A DNA stretch of 50,700 nt from Mycolicibacterium tusciae (GTDB taxonomy: Bacteria > Actinomycetota > Actinomycetes > Mycobacteriales > Mycobacteriaceae). Positions 16,133 to 25,333 of this stretch are shown one piece after another; positions within the stretch are counted from its first letter, which is position 1; the number at the start of each line of letters is the position of its first letter. The position numbers and the translations under genes were made by a program. Below the pieces are notes generated by a model. That model did not search any database. It was given only the letters and a program-made list of their open reading frames with translations, and was not told the origin of the DNA. The stretch spans positions 1 through 50,700 of the forward strand of contig NZ_MVIM01000024.1 in NCBI RefSeq assembly GCF_002086795.1. The letters run 5' to 3'.

Positions 16133-16986
16133 GCGCCGGCGTTGTCTTTCGGCAGCGGTTTCCCGGCACCGCCCGCTCTTTGAGTCAGTGGAGGGCCAAG
16201 TGGAGAGATCTCGGCGATCAGGCTCACTTCTACGGGCAGTCGGTCGCCTCGATAGTGCAGGCGGTGGGTATTTATCGGGCTGAATTGCTGCGCCAGATCG
16301 CCGCGATCGGTCTCGGAGCGGGATCCTTAGCGGTGGTTGGTGGCACCGTGGCGGTCGTTGCCTTCTTGAACATATCGACCAGCGGCGCCCTCGCAAGTCA
16401 GGCCTACAACCAGATGTCTCAAGTCGGCGTGGAAGCGTTGGCGGGCTTCACCTCTGCCTTCGTCAACGTTCGGCTGGTAACCCCGGCCAGCTCCGCCTTC
16501 GCGTTCGCCGCGACGATCGGTGCTGGTACCACCGCGCAGCTGGGCGCAATGAAAATCAACGAGGAGGTCGACGCGCTAGCGGTGATGGGCATCCGGCCCA
16601 TCGCCTATCTGGCCTCCACCCGTTTGCTCGCCGGCATGATCGTGGTCATTCCACTGTATTGCGTGGCCTTGTTGATGTCGTTCTTCTCGGTACGGGTCAT
16701 CACCACCGCTTTTTACGGGCAAGGGCCCGGAGTATTCGACCACTACTTCGACACCTTTCTCAGTCCGCAGGCTGTGTTCTTCTCCTTCGCCGTCACGGTC
16801 GCCGAAGTGCTGGTGATCATGTTGATCCACACGTACTACGGACTTAACGCCACCGGCGGGCCCGCGGGCGTGGGCGAAGCGGTCGGGCGCGCGACCCGGA
16901 CCTCACTGATCGCGTCTCAAATGGTGATTCTGTTAGTCACCCTGGCTCTCTACGGCCAGACCGGCAACTTCAACTACGCGGGGTGA
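16129..16986 (+). CDS. yrbEB: Mce transporter permease YrbEB
   Basis: A 285-residue MlaE-family permease, partner of YrbEA. The coupling helix is KINEEVDALAVMGIRP (142-157). Membrane helices are visible around 60-80, 120-140, 165-190, 205-230 and 260-280. The start ATG overlaps the yrbEA stop, and the stop overlaps mceA (GTGA), so stoichiometric expression is expected. No ATPase gene is present in the window; in mycobacteria one MceG normally serves several mce operons from an unlinked locus. Confidence 0.92.
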   Translation: MSAGVVFRQRFPGTARSLSQWRAKWRDLGDQAHFYGQSVASIVQAVGIYRAELLRQIAAIGLGAGSLAVVGGTVAVVAFLNISTSGALASQAYNQMSQVGVEALAGFTSAFVNVRLVTPASSAFAFAATIGAGTTAQLGAMKINEEVDALAVMGIRPIAYLASTRLLAGMIVVIPLYCVALLMSFFSVRVITTAFYGQGPGVFDHYFDTFLSPQAVFFSFAVTVAEVLVIMLIHTYYGLNATGGPAGVGEAVGRATRTSLIASQMVILLVTLALYGQTGNFNYAG

Positions 16987-18335
16987 CGCATATGGCAGAC
17001 GGTATGGGCGCTCGTCGGATCTCCCCTGAATGGTGGGCGATGTTGCTCGTCGTGGGCATCGTCGCGGCGGTGGTGCTAAGTCTGACCATGTTCAACAGGA
17101 CGTTCACCCCAAGCGTGACGGTGACTCTGACAGCGGACCGCTCCGGTCTGGTGCTGGAGCCCAACTCCCGCGTGAAGATGCGCGGGGTGCAGGTCGGCCG
17201 CGTCAGTTCTGTCGGCGGCGGAGACTCGACCCGCATCCAGCTGGACATTGACCCTGCCCAGATTCAATACATCCCGGCCAACGTCGAGGCGCGAATCCAA
17301 TCGATATCCCTGTTCGGGGCGAAGTACGTCGACCTCGTCTACCCACCCAACCCAAGCCCACAGCGGCTGTCCGCGGGAGCGGTGCTGAGATCATTGAACG
17401 TCGCCACCGAGGTCAACACCGTGTTTCAAAACGCGGTGCAGCTGATCAAGGCGATCGACCCGTTCAAGCTGAATGCTGTACTCAGCGCGCTTGCCGAGGG
17501 CGTGAGAGGACAGGGCGACAGGATCGGCGAAGCGATCACCGCGAGCAATCAGGTTCTGCTGCAGCTGAATCCGCGCACAGACACTCTGCGCGAGGACTTC
17601 CGCGCGCTTAAAGGTGTCAGCGACACCTACAGCGCCGCGGCAAAGAACATCATCGACACCCTGGCCGCCGCGACCACCACCAGCGCGACAGTCACCAGCC
17701 ATGCCCAGCAACTCGATGCGCTGCTGCTCAACGTAGTGGGGCTGTCGCGCAGCGGAGTGGACCTGCTAGGGGCCAGCAAAGACAACCTGGTGACTGCGGT
17801 CAACCTGCTGGAACCCACGACGAACTTGCTTATGAAGTACAACCCCGAGCTCACCTGCTTGATCGTCGGCGCCAAGACCACTCTGGACTCCGGCTATGCC
17901 GACATGCTTGGCGGAAACGGCAAGTCTCTCATCATGGACGCTGAGCTGTTGCCGGGATACGACCCGTACCGGTATCCGAAAAACTTGCCCATCAACGCTG
18001 CTAAGGGCGGGGAAGGAGGCAAGCCCGGGTGCGGCTCGCTCCCCGACGTCGCCCAGAACTTCCCGGTGAGACAGCTGATCGCCAACACCGGCTTCGGCAC
18101 CGGATTGGATTGGCGGCCCAATCCCGGCATCGGATTCCCCGGGTACGCCAACTACTTCCCGGTGACTCGGGCGGTCCCCGAACCGCCGAGTATCCGCTAC
18201 CCGGGCGGCCCGGCGCCCGGTCCCATGCCCTACCCCGGTGCGCCGCCCTACGGCGCACCCCAGTACGGCCCCGACGGAACGCCCCTATATCCCGGGGTCC
18301 CGCCACCGCCGTCACGGGGACCCACACCACCGTGA
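16983..18335 (+). CDS. mceA: Mce family protein MceA
   Basis: A 450-residue substrate-binding subunit. One N-terminal membrane helix (about 20-40, WAMLLVVGIVAAVVLSLTMF) precedes the MCE/MlaD domain (about 43-120, with VKMRGVQVGRV and IQSISLFGAKYVDLVYP), then a long helical region (about 130-290) and a Pro/Gly/Tyr-rich tail after 390. MceA-F proteins assemble as a hexameric tunnel that moves lipids across the periplasm to YrbE. GTG at 16983 overlaps the yrbEB stop; ATG at 16992 is a possible alternative. Ending in a proline-rich tail is common for mycobacterial MceA. Confidence 0.92.
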   Translation: MTHMADGMGARRISPEWWAMLLVVGIVAAVVLSLTMFNRTFTPSVTVTLTADRSGLVLEPNSRVKMRGVQVGRVSSVGGGDSTRIQLDIDPAQIQYIPANVEARIQSISLFGAKYVDLVYPPNPSPQRLSAGAVLRSLNVATEVNTVFQNAVQLIKAIDPFKLNAVLSALAEGVRGQGDRIGEAITASNQVLLQLNPRTDTLREDFRALKGVSDTYSAAAKNIIDTLAAATTTSATVTSHAQQLDALLLNVVGLSRSGVDLLGASKDNLVTAVNLLEPTTNLLMKYNPELTCLIVGAKTTLDSGYADMLGGNGKSLIMDAELLPGYDPYRYPKNLPINAAKGGEGGKPGCGSLPDVAQNFPVRQLIANTGFGTGLDWRPNPGIGFPGYANYFPVTRAVPEPPSIRYPGGPAPGPMPYPGAPPYGAPQYGPDGTPLYPGVPPPPSRGPTPP

Positions 18336-18393
18336 CCGCCCGCCACGCAAATGGTTCGAAACATACCCGCAAATGTCGGAGGGGAGCATAGCC

Positions 18394-19422
18394 GTGACCA
18401 ATAGAGTGTCGGCTGTCTTGTGGCGCCTCGGCATCTTCGTGCTCGTGTGCGCTCTGGGTGCATTTGCCCTCTTTGCCGTCTTCGCGCAGCTGCGCTTCGA
18501 GCGCGAACAGACCTATACCGCTGTCTTCACCAACGTCAGCGGACTGGAGAGCGAGGATTTCGTCCGCATCGCCGGTGTGGAGGTCGGCAAGGTCCAAACA
18601 ATCACAGTCCGCGATGACTCCACGGTCCAGGTCGAGTTCGGGGCCGACGACTCGGTGGTACTCACCGACGGCAGCCGCGCTGTCATCAAATACGACAACC
18701 TGATCGGAGACCGCTACCTGGCGATCGAGGAAGGCGCGGGCGGGACCAAGAAACTGCGGCCCGGCGACACAATTCCGTTGAATCGCACCGCGCCCGCACT
18801 GGATCTGGACGCGGTGATCGGTGGGTTCCGGCCGCTGTTCCGCGCCCTGGACCCCACACAGGTCAACACTCTCACCAGCCAACTCATCGCAGCTTTTCAG
18901 GGTCAAGGCGCCACAATCGGTTCCATACTGGCTCAGACCGCAGCGCTGACGAACACTCTGGCCGACCGAGACGAGCTGATCGGGCAGACCATCGTCAACT
19001 TGAACGCGGTGCTGGGATCGCTGGGCGAGCACAGCGAGCAATTCGGCAAGGCTATCGACTCGCTGTCGGAGCTCGTACACGGGCTGCAAGCCCGCAAGCA
19101 GGACATCAGCAACGGAGTGGCCTACGCCAACGAGGCTGCCCGCTCGATCGCCGACCTTCTCGCACAAGCCCGACCACCGCTGCAGAAAACTGTGCACGAG
19201 ACCGATCGCACCGCGACCGCTGTGCTCGCAGATCGTGACTACTTCGACAACCTCCTCAATACATTGCCCGACGCCTACCGAGTACTGCTGCGGCAAGGGC
19301 TCTACGGCAACTACTTCGCCTTTTACCTGTGCGATCTGCTGCTGAAAGTGAATGGAAAGGGCGGACAACCCGTGTACATCAAGCTGGTCGGACAAAGTAG
19401 CGGCAGGTGCACACCCCAATGA
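18394..19422 (+). CDS. mceB: Mce family protein MceB
   Basis: A 342-residue Mce protein: N-terminal membrane helix (LWRLGIFVLVCALGAFALFA), MCE domain with FTNVSGLESEDFVRIAGVEV and KYDNLIGDRYLAIEEG, helical region, and a final C-terminal segment FYLCDLLLKVNGKGGQPVYI characteristic of MceB. The reading frame is open back to 18238, inside mceA, but GTG at 18394 is chosen because GGAGGGGAG lies just upstream and the resulting length equals the usual 340-346. A 58-bp spacer separates it from mceA, the only real gap inside the mce genes apart from overlaps. Confidence 0.9.
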   Translation: MTNRVSAVLWRLGIFVLVCALGAFALFAVFAQLRFEREQTYTAVFTNVSGLESEDFVRIAGVEVGKVQTITVRDDSTVQVEFGADDSVVLTDGSRAVIKYDNLIGDRYLAIEEGAGGTKKLRPGDTIPLNRTAPALDLDAVIGGFRPLFRALDPTQVNTLTSQLIAAFQGQGATIGSILAQTAALTNTLADRDELIGQTIVNLNAVLGSLGEHSEQFGKAIDSLSELVHGLQARKQDISNGVAYANEAARSIADLLAQARPPLQKTVHETDRTATAVLADRDYFDNLLNTLPDAYRVLLRQGLYGNYFAFYLCDLLLKVNGKGGQPVYIKLVGQSSGRCTPQ

Positions 19423-20747
19423 AGCCGTTCGCGGAGCGCAACTTCGTTCTCATGGGAACCATCGGTGTATTGGCCACCGCCGTGCTCGTAGTCGGCGCGC
19501 TCAACTACAGCAAGCTGCCGTTCGTCTCCTCCGGCAAGACCTATTCGGCATATTTCGACGAGGCTGGTGGACTGACCACCGGAGCCCCGGTGCGGGTGTC
19601 GGGCGCTCCCGCCGGCCAAGTCGAGAGCATCACGCTCGACGGGCAGTGGGTACTGGTCAAGTTCACGGTGGCCGACGGTATCCGGCTGGGGGACCGCAGC
19701 GAGGCGTCGATCAAGACGACCAGTGTGCTTGGCAATAAGGTCCTTGATCTCACCACCCGCGGCGCGGGGACACTCTCCGGCGCCATCCCTGTCGAGCGGA
19801 CGACCTCACCGTATCAATTGCCGGACGCCCTCGGAGACCTTACGACTACCATCAGCGGGCTCGACACCGAGCAGCTGTCAACGTCGTTAACAGTGCTGTC
19901 CCAGACGCTCCAAGACACCCCCGATGACCTGCGCCTCGCCGTCGCAGGTGTCGCACGTTTCTCGGAAACTCTCAACCAGCGCGATGCCCGGCTGCGCGAA
20001 CTGCTCGCGAACGCCGCCAAGGCGACCACCGTCCTGGGCGAACGCACTACCGACATAGTGCGTCTGATCTCCGACACCAATGCGTTGCTGGCGCAGCTGC
20101 GTTCGCAAAGCGCTGCGCTGGATGAGATCTCGACGAACATCACTCAGCTCAGTCGGCAGATCGCCGGGTTCATTGCGGAAAACAAGACGACGCTCAAACC
20201 TGCACTCGACAAACTCAACGAGGTTCTCGCGATCCTCGACAACCGGAAAGTTCAGATCCAAGAGTCCATCAAAGGACTGGCGGCCTATGCAATGCAGTTC
20301 GGCGAGACCGTCGCTGCCGGTCCCTTCTTCAACGCTTACCTCGCCAACCTAGTGCCTGGACAGTTCATTCAACCGTTCGTCGATGCGGCATTCTCCGATC
20401 TCGGTCTGGATCCCAACGTGCTGCTGCCCTCCGAGCGCACCGACCCCCAGGTGGGCCAGCCCGGCACCCCGGCGCTACCGATTCCATATCCGAGGACCGG
20501 CCAGGGCGGCGACCCCAAATTGACTCTGCCGGATGCGATCACTGGAAACCCGGGCGATCCCCGCTACCCGTACCGCGAACCCGTACCGGCCCCGCCGCCA
20601 GGCGGCCCGCCGCCAGGTCCGCCGGCACCCCCGCCACCCGATCAGCAGTTCCCACAGCCGCCGACGCCAAGCCCGGTCTTCGTGCCGGCGCCCGACGAAG
20701 TCGCGCCCGGACCAACAGACTCCTCGATCCCCCAAGGCAGACCATGA
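19419..20747 (+). CDS. mceC: Mce family protein MceC
   Basis: A 442-residue Mce protein. N-terminal membrane helix (FVLMGTIGVLATAVLVVGAL), MCE domain with YFDEAGGLTTGAPVRVSGAP and IKTTSVLGNKVLDL, helical coiled region (about 130-320) and a long Pro-rich tail (PPPGGPPPGPPAPPPP). ATG at 19419 overlaps the mceB stop as ATGA and is preferred to the GTG four codons earlier. The tail may reach into the cell wall; a specific role is not established. Confidence 0.9.
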   Translation: MKPFAERNFVLMGTIGVLATAVLVVGALNYSKLPFVSSGKTYSAYFDEAGGLTTGAPVRVSGAPAGQVESITLDGQWVLVKFTVADGIRLGDRSEASIKTTSVLGNKVLDLTTRGAGTLSGAIPVERTTSPYQLPDALGDLTTTISGLDTEQLSTSLTVLSQTLQDTPDDLRLAVAGVARFSETLNQRDARLRELLANAAKATTVLGERTTDIVRLISDTNALLAQLRSQSAALDEISTNITQLSRQIAGFIAENKTTLKPALDKLNEVLAILDNRKVQIQESIKGLAAYAMQFGETVAAGPFFNAYLANLVPGQFIQPFVDAAFSDLGLDPNVLLPSERTDPQVGQPGTPALPIPYPRTGQGGDPKLTLPDAITGNPGDPRYPYREPVPAPPPGGPPPGPPAPPPPDQQFPQPPTPSPVFVPAPDEVAPGPTDSSIPQGRP

Positions 20748-22093
20748 CAAACTCTCGGACCAAACTCGCATTGGCAATCGTTTTGGTCAGCCTCATTGTG
20801 GGCGGCGCGATTGCGGTGACGCGTGCGGCACACCAGGTCGATCGTGTGCACGTCGTCGCCTACTTCGACAACAGCAACGGAGTGTTCGTCGGCGATGATG
20901 TGCGTATAAAGGGCGTTCGCGTAGGCGGGATCGAGGCCATCGAACCGCAGCCCACACTAGTCAAAATCGCGTTCTGGTTCGACGCCAAATACACGGTGCC
21001 CGCCGAGGCCAAAGCGGTGATCCTGTCGCCGACGCTGGTGACCTCTCGCGCCATCCAATTGACCCCCGGCTACACCGGTGGCCCGATGCTGCAGGACAAC
21101 GCCGTCATCCCCAGAGAACGCACCGCTGTTCCAGTGGAGTTCGACGAGTTCCGGCAACAGCTCGAACGGTTGACGACACTGCTGCAGCCAACCGAGCCCG
21201 GCGGAGTCAGCACGCTGGGCGCCCTGGTAAACACCGCCGCCGACAACTTGCGTGGCCAAGGCCCGGCAATACGCGACGCCATCATCAAGTTGTCACAGTC
21301 GGTGTCCGCGCTAGCCGATCACAGCCCGGACATCTTTAGCAGCGTCAAGAATCTTTCGACACTCGTGTCTGCGCTGCAGGACAGCACTGTGCTGGTACGT
21401 CAGCTGAATCAGAACCTGGCGGCGGTAACCGGGCTCCTGACCAACAACCCGACCGAAGTCGGGGACGCTGTGAAGAACCTCAATGACGTGGTGGGCGACC
21501 TGACGGCCTTCGTCGCCGCAAACCGCGAGACGATCGGCGCCACGTCGGACAAGTTGACGTCGGTCTCCGATGCACTGACGGGCAGCATCGACGACATCAA
21601 ACAGCTGCTGCATATCGCGCCGACGACGTTGTCAAACGCCGCCAACCTCTACAAGCCCGCCCAGGGCACACTCACCGGAGTGCTCAACGTCGCCAACTTT
21701 TCGGATCCAATTACTTTTTTGTGCGGCGCAGTACAGGCCGCCTCGCGACTGAACAGCGAACAATCGGCGAAATTATGCGTGCAGTACTTGGCGCCGATCA
21801 TCAAGAACCGCCAATATAACTTCCCCCCGATCGGGGTGAACCCGTTCGTCCAGGCCAGCGCCCGGCCGAATGAAGTGACGTACAGTGAGGACTGGATGCG
21901 GCCGGACTACGTTCCGCCGCAACCGATTTCGCCACCCGATGCAACCGCCTCCGACCCGAATGCGCCGCCACCGCTTGCCGGGCCAGCGCTGCCTGCTGAA
22001 GCCCCGGTGCCGGTTTCTGGCCCGTCGGGTCAGCCCACCGATCCGGCCGCCGGGCTGCCCGGCATGATGATTCCACCCGGGGGCGGCTCATGA
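20744..22093 (+). CDS. mceD: Mce family protein MceD
   Basis: A 449-residue Mce protein. Membrane helix at 7-27 (LALAIVLVSLIVGGAIAVT), MCE domain with YFDNSNGVFVGDDVRIKGVR and AVILSPTLVTSRAIQLTPGY, helical region, and a tail rich in Pro and Ala ending GMMIPPGGGS. ATG overlaps the mceC stop by 4 bp, and the stop overlaps mceE in the same way. The conserved cysteine pair seen in many MceD proteins (FLCGAVQ, KLCVQYL) is present. Confidence 0.9.
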   Translation: MTNSRTKLALAIVLVSLIVGGAIAVTRAAHQVDRVHVVAYFDNSNGVFVGDDVRIKGVRVGGIEAIEPQPTLVKIAFWFDAKYTVPAEAKAVILSPTLVTSRAIQLTPGYTGGPMLQDNAVIPRERTAVPVEFDEFRQQLERLTTLLQPTEPGGVSTLGALVNTAADNLRGQGPAIRDAIIKLSQSVSALADHSPDIFSSVKNLSTLVSALQDSTVLVRQLNQNLAAVTGLLTNNPTEVGDAVKNLNDVVGDLTAFVAANRETIGATSDKLTSVSDALTGSIDDIKQLLHIAPTTLSNAANLYKPAQGTLTGVLNVANFSDPITFLCGAVQAASRLNSEQSAKLCVQYLAPIIKNRQYNFPPIGVNPFVQASARPNEVTYSEDWMRPDYVPPQPISPPDATASDPNAPPPLAGPALPAEAPVPVSGPSGQPTDPAAGLPGMMIPPGGGS

Positions 22094-23229
22094 CGGGGAA
22101 GCGCTGCTTTCGTGCCGCCGCGGTGCTCGTGATCGCGCTGACCATCGCCGCGCTGCCGGGATGCGGTTTTCGCGGCTTGAACTCCTTTCGGCTGCCCGGG
22201 ACGCAAGGCCACGGGCAGGGCTCTTACACGATCCAAGCCGAAATGCCCGATGTCGAAAACCTTCAGCCGAACTCGCGTGTCCGAGTGGGTGACGTCAATG
22301 TGGGTACGGTCACGAAGATCGAGCGTCGAGGGTGGCATGCGCTGCTTACCCTCGCACTCGATGGTGGCGTCGACCTTCCCGCCAACTCGACCGTGTCGCT
22401 GGGTCAAACCAGCCTGCTGGGCTCGCTACACATCGAGTTGGCGCCCCCCACCGATGTTCGCCCGGCGGGAAAACTCCGGGCCGGTTCGCTGATTCCGTTG
22501 TCCTCGGCTGGGGCCTACCCGTCCACCGAACAGACCCTGGCGTCGGTCTCCCTCCTGCTCAACGGCGGCGGAGTGGGGCAGGTACAGGACATCACCACAG
22601 CACTCACGTCCGCGCTGGGAGGCCGCGAAAACGAATTCCGCAGCCTGCTCACACAACTGGACACCTTCACCGCCAACGTCAACGGTCAAATCGACGACAT
22701 CATCGCGGCCACCGAGAGCCTCAACAATCTGGCCGCCCAGTTCGCCGCACAAAAACCGGTCATCGACAAGGCGCTAGAAACGATTCCCGACGCGCTGGCG
22801 GTGATTAACGCCGAACGCGACCAGCTCGTGGAGGCGGTCGACCAGCTCGGCAAATTCGGCGCACTGGCCGCCGACACAGTCAACCAGTCGCAGGAGTCAT
22901 TGATCCAGATCTTGAACGACCTGGGACCGGTACTGGAATCACTGGCGAACGCCGGTCCCGCGTTGACCCGTTCACTGAACCTGTTCACCACGATTCCGTT
23001 TGTGAAAGACAACCTGACCAAGTGGTGGCGGGGTGATTACGCCAATATCACCACCATCGTCGACTTGACATTAAGTCGCATCGACGCGGCGCTATTCACC
23101 GGTACCCGGTTCGAAGGCAACCTCACCGAACTCGAATTGCAGTGGGGCCGCACGATCGGGCAACTGCCAAGCCCCTACACCGCGCGAAATCCGCTAATTG
23201 TCCCCTACCGGTTGGACCAAGGACCGTAA
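22090..23229 (+). CDS. mceE: Mce family lipoprotein MceE
   Basis: A 379-residue Mce protein with a lipoprotein signal: positively charged start, hydrophobic stretch and lipobox ALPGC with the acylated Cys at residue 25. This is the classical LprN-type subunit of mce operons, anchored by lipid instead of a membrane helix. MCE domain features are MPDVENLQPNSRVRVGDVNV and SLGQTSLLGSLHIELAPP. The C-terminal part includes NLFTTIPFVKDNLTKWWRGD, a stretch typical of MceE. Overlaps mceD by 4 bp and mceF by 1 bp (TAATG). Confidence 0.92.
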   Translation: MTGKRCFRAAAVLVIALTIAALPGCGFRGLNSFRLPGTQGHGQGSYTIQAEMPDVENLQPNSRVRVGDVNVGTVTKIERRGWHALLTLALDGGVDLPANSTVSLGQTSLLGSLHIELAPPTDVRPAGKLRAGSLIPLSSAGAYPSTEQTLASVSLLLNGGGVGQVQDITTALTSALGGRENEFRSLLTQLDTFTANVNGQIDDIIAATESLNNLAAQFAAQKPVIDKALETIPDALAVINAERDQLVEAVDQLGKFGALAADTVNQSQESLIQILNDLGPVLESLANAGPALTRSLNLFTTIPFVKDNLTKWWRGDYANITTIVDLTLSRIDAALFTGTRFEGNLTELELQWGRTIGQLPSPYTARNPLIVPYRLDQGP

Positions 23230-24689
23230 TGTACCTGAGTAAACGAGTTCGGGTGCAGCTGGCCGTGTTCGGAGCGGTGACGCTGTTGGCCGGTGGAACC
23301 ATGGGCTTCTACTACCTTCGGCTGCCGAGCCTGCTCTTCGGTGTCGGCCGCTATCAGGTCACCATGAAGCTTCAGGACTCAGCAAGCCTGTACGACAACG
23401 CCAACGTGACCTACCGCGGCGCGACGGTAGGCCGGGTCTCAGATGTCCGCCTCAGTGACACGGGCGTCGACGCCGTGCTGTCGCTGCAGTCAGACATCAA
23501 GATCCCGGCCGACCTCGACGCTCACGTGGGCAGCCAGACCGCGGTAGGCGAATTGTTCGTCGACCTCGTCCCGCGAAGCGGTGACGGCGCGCCGTTGGAG
23601 AACGGCGACGTGATATCGGCCGACCGCACCTCGGTCCCTGCCGACATCAACGCACTGCTGCGGGGTGTCAACACCGGTGTCCAAGCGATCCCGCGCAACA
23701 ACCTCAAAACGGTGATCGACGAGTCCTACACGGCTTTCGGTGGTCTGGGGCCTGAACTTTCCCGGCTGACCCGGGGTGCCACCACGCTCGCGATCGATGC
23801 GCGCAACAACCTGCCTGCACTGACCACCCTGATCGACGAATCCAAGCCCGTCCTTGATACCCAGACCGAAACCTCCGACTCCATCCAGACCTGGGCAGCC
23901 AATCTCGCTCAAATCACCAATCAGTTGCAGCTGCACGACGAATCGGTGAAAGGCCTACTGGTCAACGGACCCCCCGCCGCTGACCAGGTACGTCAGCTGT
24001 TTGACCGCGTACGGCCCACTCTGCCCATCCTGCTGGCCAATATGGTCAGCCTCGGGCAAGTGGCCCTGACCTATCAACCTAATCTCGAGCAGATCCTCGC
24101 CCTCTACCCGATTGAGATCGCCGGCCTCCAAGGTGCCGCACTGGCCAACCGAAACACCAAACAGGACTACAAAGGTGTGTTCTTGTCCTTCAACCTGAAC
24201 CTCAATGTGCCCCCGCCGTGCAGAACGGGATACCTACCCGCCCAACAGCAACGCGTACCGTCTGAAGTGGATTACCCACCGAAGCCCGCCGGTGACTTCT
24301 ACTGCCGGATACCGCAGGAATCCGGCCTCACGAACGTCCGCGGAGCGCGCAACCTGCCCTGTGTGACTCGGCCGGGAAAGCGTGCGCCCACGGTGAAGAT
24401 GTGCGAAAGCGACGAAAACTACGTACCACTCAACGACGGCACCAACTGGAAAGGCGATCCGAATGCGACGCTGTCCGGTCAGGCGGTTCCGCAGCTGCCG
24501 CCAGGAACGCCACCGCCCACCCCGGTGCCGGCGACCGCCCCGATTCCGGTCGCCGAGTACGACCCGAGCACAGGCAGCTACATCGGACCGGATGGAAAAC
24601 AGTACAGGCAGGCGGATTTGGGCCGGAATGCTGCCGGGGATCAGACCTGGCAGGACATGCTGCTTCCGCCAAAGGACGGTGAACGGTGA
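23229..24689 (+). CDS. mceF: Mce family protein MceF
   Basis: A 486-residue last subunit of the Mce hexamer. Membrane helix near 10-32 (VQLAVFGAVTLLAGGTMGFY), MCE domain with LQDSASLYDNANVTYRGATV and SQTAVGELFVDLVP, helical region, and a C-terminal domain with several Cys (PPPCRTGYLPAQQQRVPSEV, DFYCRIPQ, NLPCVTRPG) that probably form disulfides outside the membrane. ATG at 23229 shares one base with the mceE stop; the frame is open further upstream inside mceE but that part is not Mce-like. Confidence 0.92.
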   Translation: MYLSKRVRVQLAVFGAVTLLAGGTMGFYYLRLPSLLFGVGRYQVTMKLQDSASLYDNANVTYRGATVGRVSDVRLSDTGVDAVLSLQSDIKIPADLDAHVGSQTAVGELFVDLVPRSGDGAPLENGDVISADRTSVPADINALLRGVNTGVQAIPRNNLKTVIDESYTAFGGLGPELSRLTRGATTLAIDARNNLPALTTLIDESKPVLDTQTETSDSIQTWAANLAQITNQLQLHDESVKGLLVNGPPAADQVRQLFDRVRPTLPILLANMVSLGQVALTYQPNLEQILALYPIEIAGLQGAALANRNTKQDYKGVFLSFNLNLNVPPPCRTGYLPAQQQRVPSEVDYPPKPAGDFYCRIPQESGLTNVRGARNLPCVTRPGKRAPTVKMCESDENYVPLNDGTNWKGDPNATLSGQAVPQLPPGTPPPTPVPATAPIPVAEYDPSTGSYIGPDGKQYRQADLGRNAAGDQTWQDMLLPPKDGER

Positions 24690-25333
24690 CCATCCACACC
24701 GCCGACGACCCGGCCGACGATCCCACAGCGAGTGGGACGGCCCCTGATGACACCGTCGATGTCGGTTCGGCCGAAGGCGCCGACGGCGGGGACCCCGAAG
24801 TCGCCAACGAAAAACAACATGGGGACACCGCGCCCCCCTCGCGAACCCCGATGCCGCCGCAGCGACTAGCGCTTGTGATGGGGTTGCTGGCGGCCGTGAC
24901 GATGGCCGCACTAGCCAGTTGGCTGGGCTACCAGGCCCGCCAAACGCATGAGTCCTCCGAACAACGGCAGCTGTTTGTTCAGGTCGGACGTCAAGGAGCA
25001 CTGGATCTAACCACGATCGACTGGCAGCACGCCGATGCCGACACTAAGCGCATTCTCGACTCGGCGACTGGCACGTTCTACGACGAGTTCTCCCAGCGGT
25101 CACAACCATTCATCGACGTGGTCAACAAAGTGAAGTCCAAATCGGTCGGCACCATTACTGAGGCGGGCTTGGAGTCCCAGTCTCATGACACGGCCCAAGT
25201 GCTGGTCGCGGTCAGCGTGAAGACCACTGTCGGCGATGGGCCCGAACAGGAGCCCCGAGCATGGCGAATGCGCGTCACGGTGCAGAAGGTTGGCAACGAT
25301 GTGAAGGTCGCCGACGTGGAGTTCGTATCGTGA
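24686..25333 (+). CDS. Mce-associated membrane protein (Mas), first
   Basis: A 215-residue protein with an acidic, low-complexity cytoplasmic N-terminus (1-58), one membrane helix (about 61-81, LALVMGLLAAVTMAALASWL) and an outside NTF2-like domain with DSATGTFYDEFSQRS and AQVLVAVSVKTT. This is the arrangement of Mas proteins that follow mceF in mycobacteria and stabilise the transporter. GTG overlaps the mceF stop by 4 bp, and its stop overlaps the next gene likewise. Confidence 0.85.
   Translation: MTIHTADDPADDPTASGTAPDDTVDVGSAEGADGGDPEVANEKQHGDTAPPSRTPMPPQRLALVMGLLAAVTMAALASWLGYQARQTHESSEQRQLFVQVGRQGALDLTTIDWQHADADTKRILDSATGTFYDEFSQRSQPFIDVVNKVKSKSVGTITEAGLESQSHDTAQVLVAVSVKTTVGDGPEQEPRAWRMRVTVQKVGNDVKVADVEFVS

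Noticed and set aside
18238..18393. Upstream extension of mceB
   Set aside because: Overlaps mceA in another frame, is not Mce-like, and a good ribosome site supports the GTG at 18394.
18001..19419. 472-codon minus-strand frame over mceA/mceB
   Set aside because: Antisense to well-defined mce genes; no recognisable domain.
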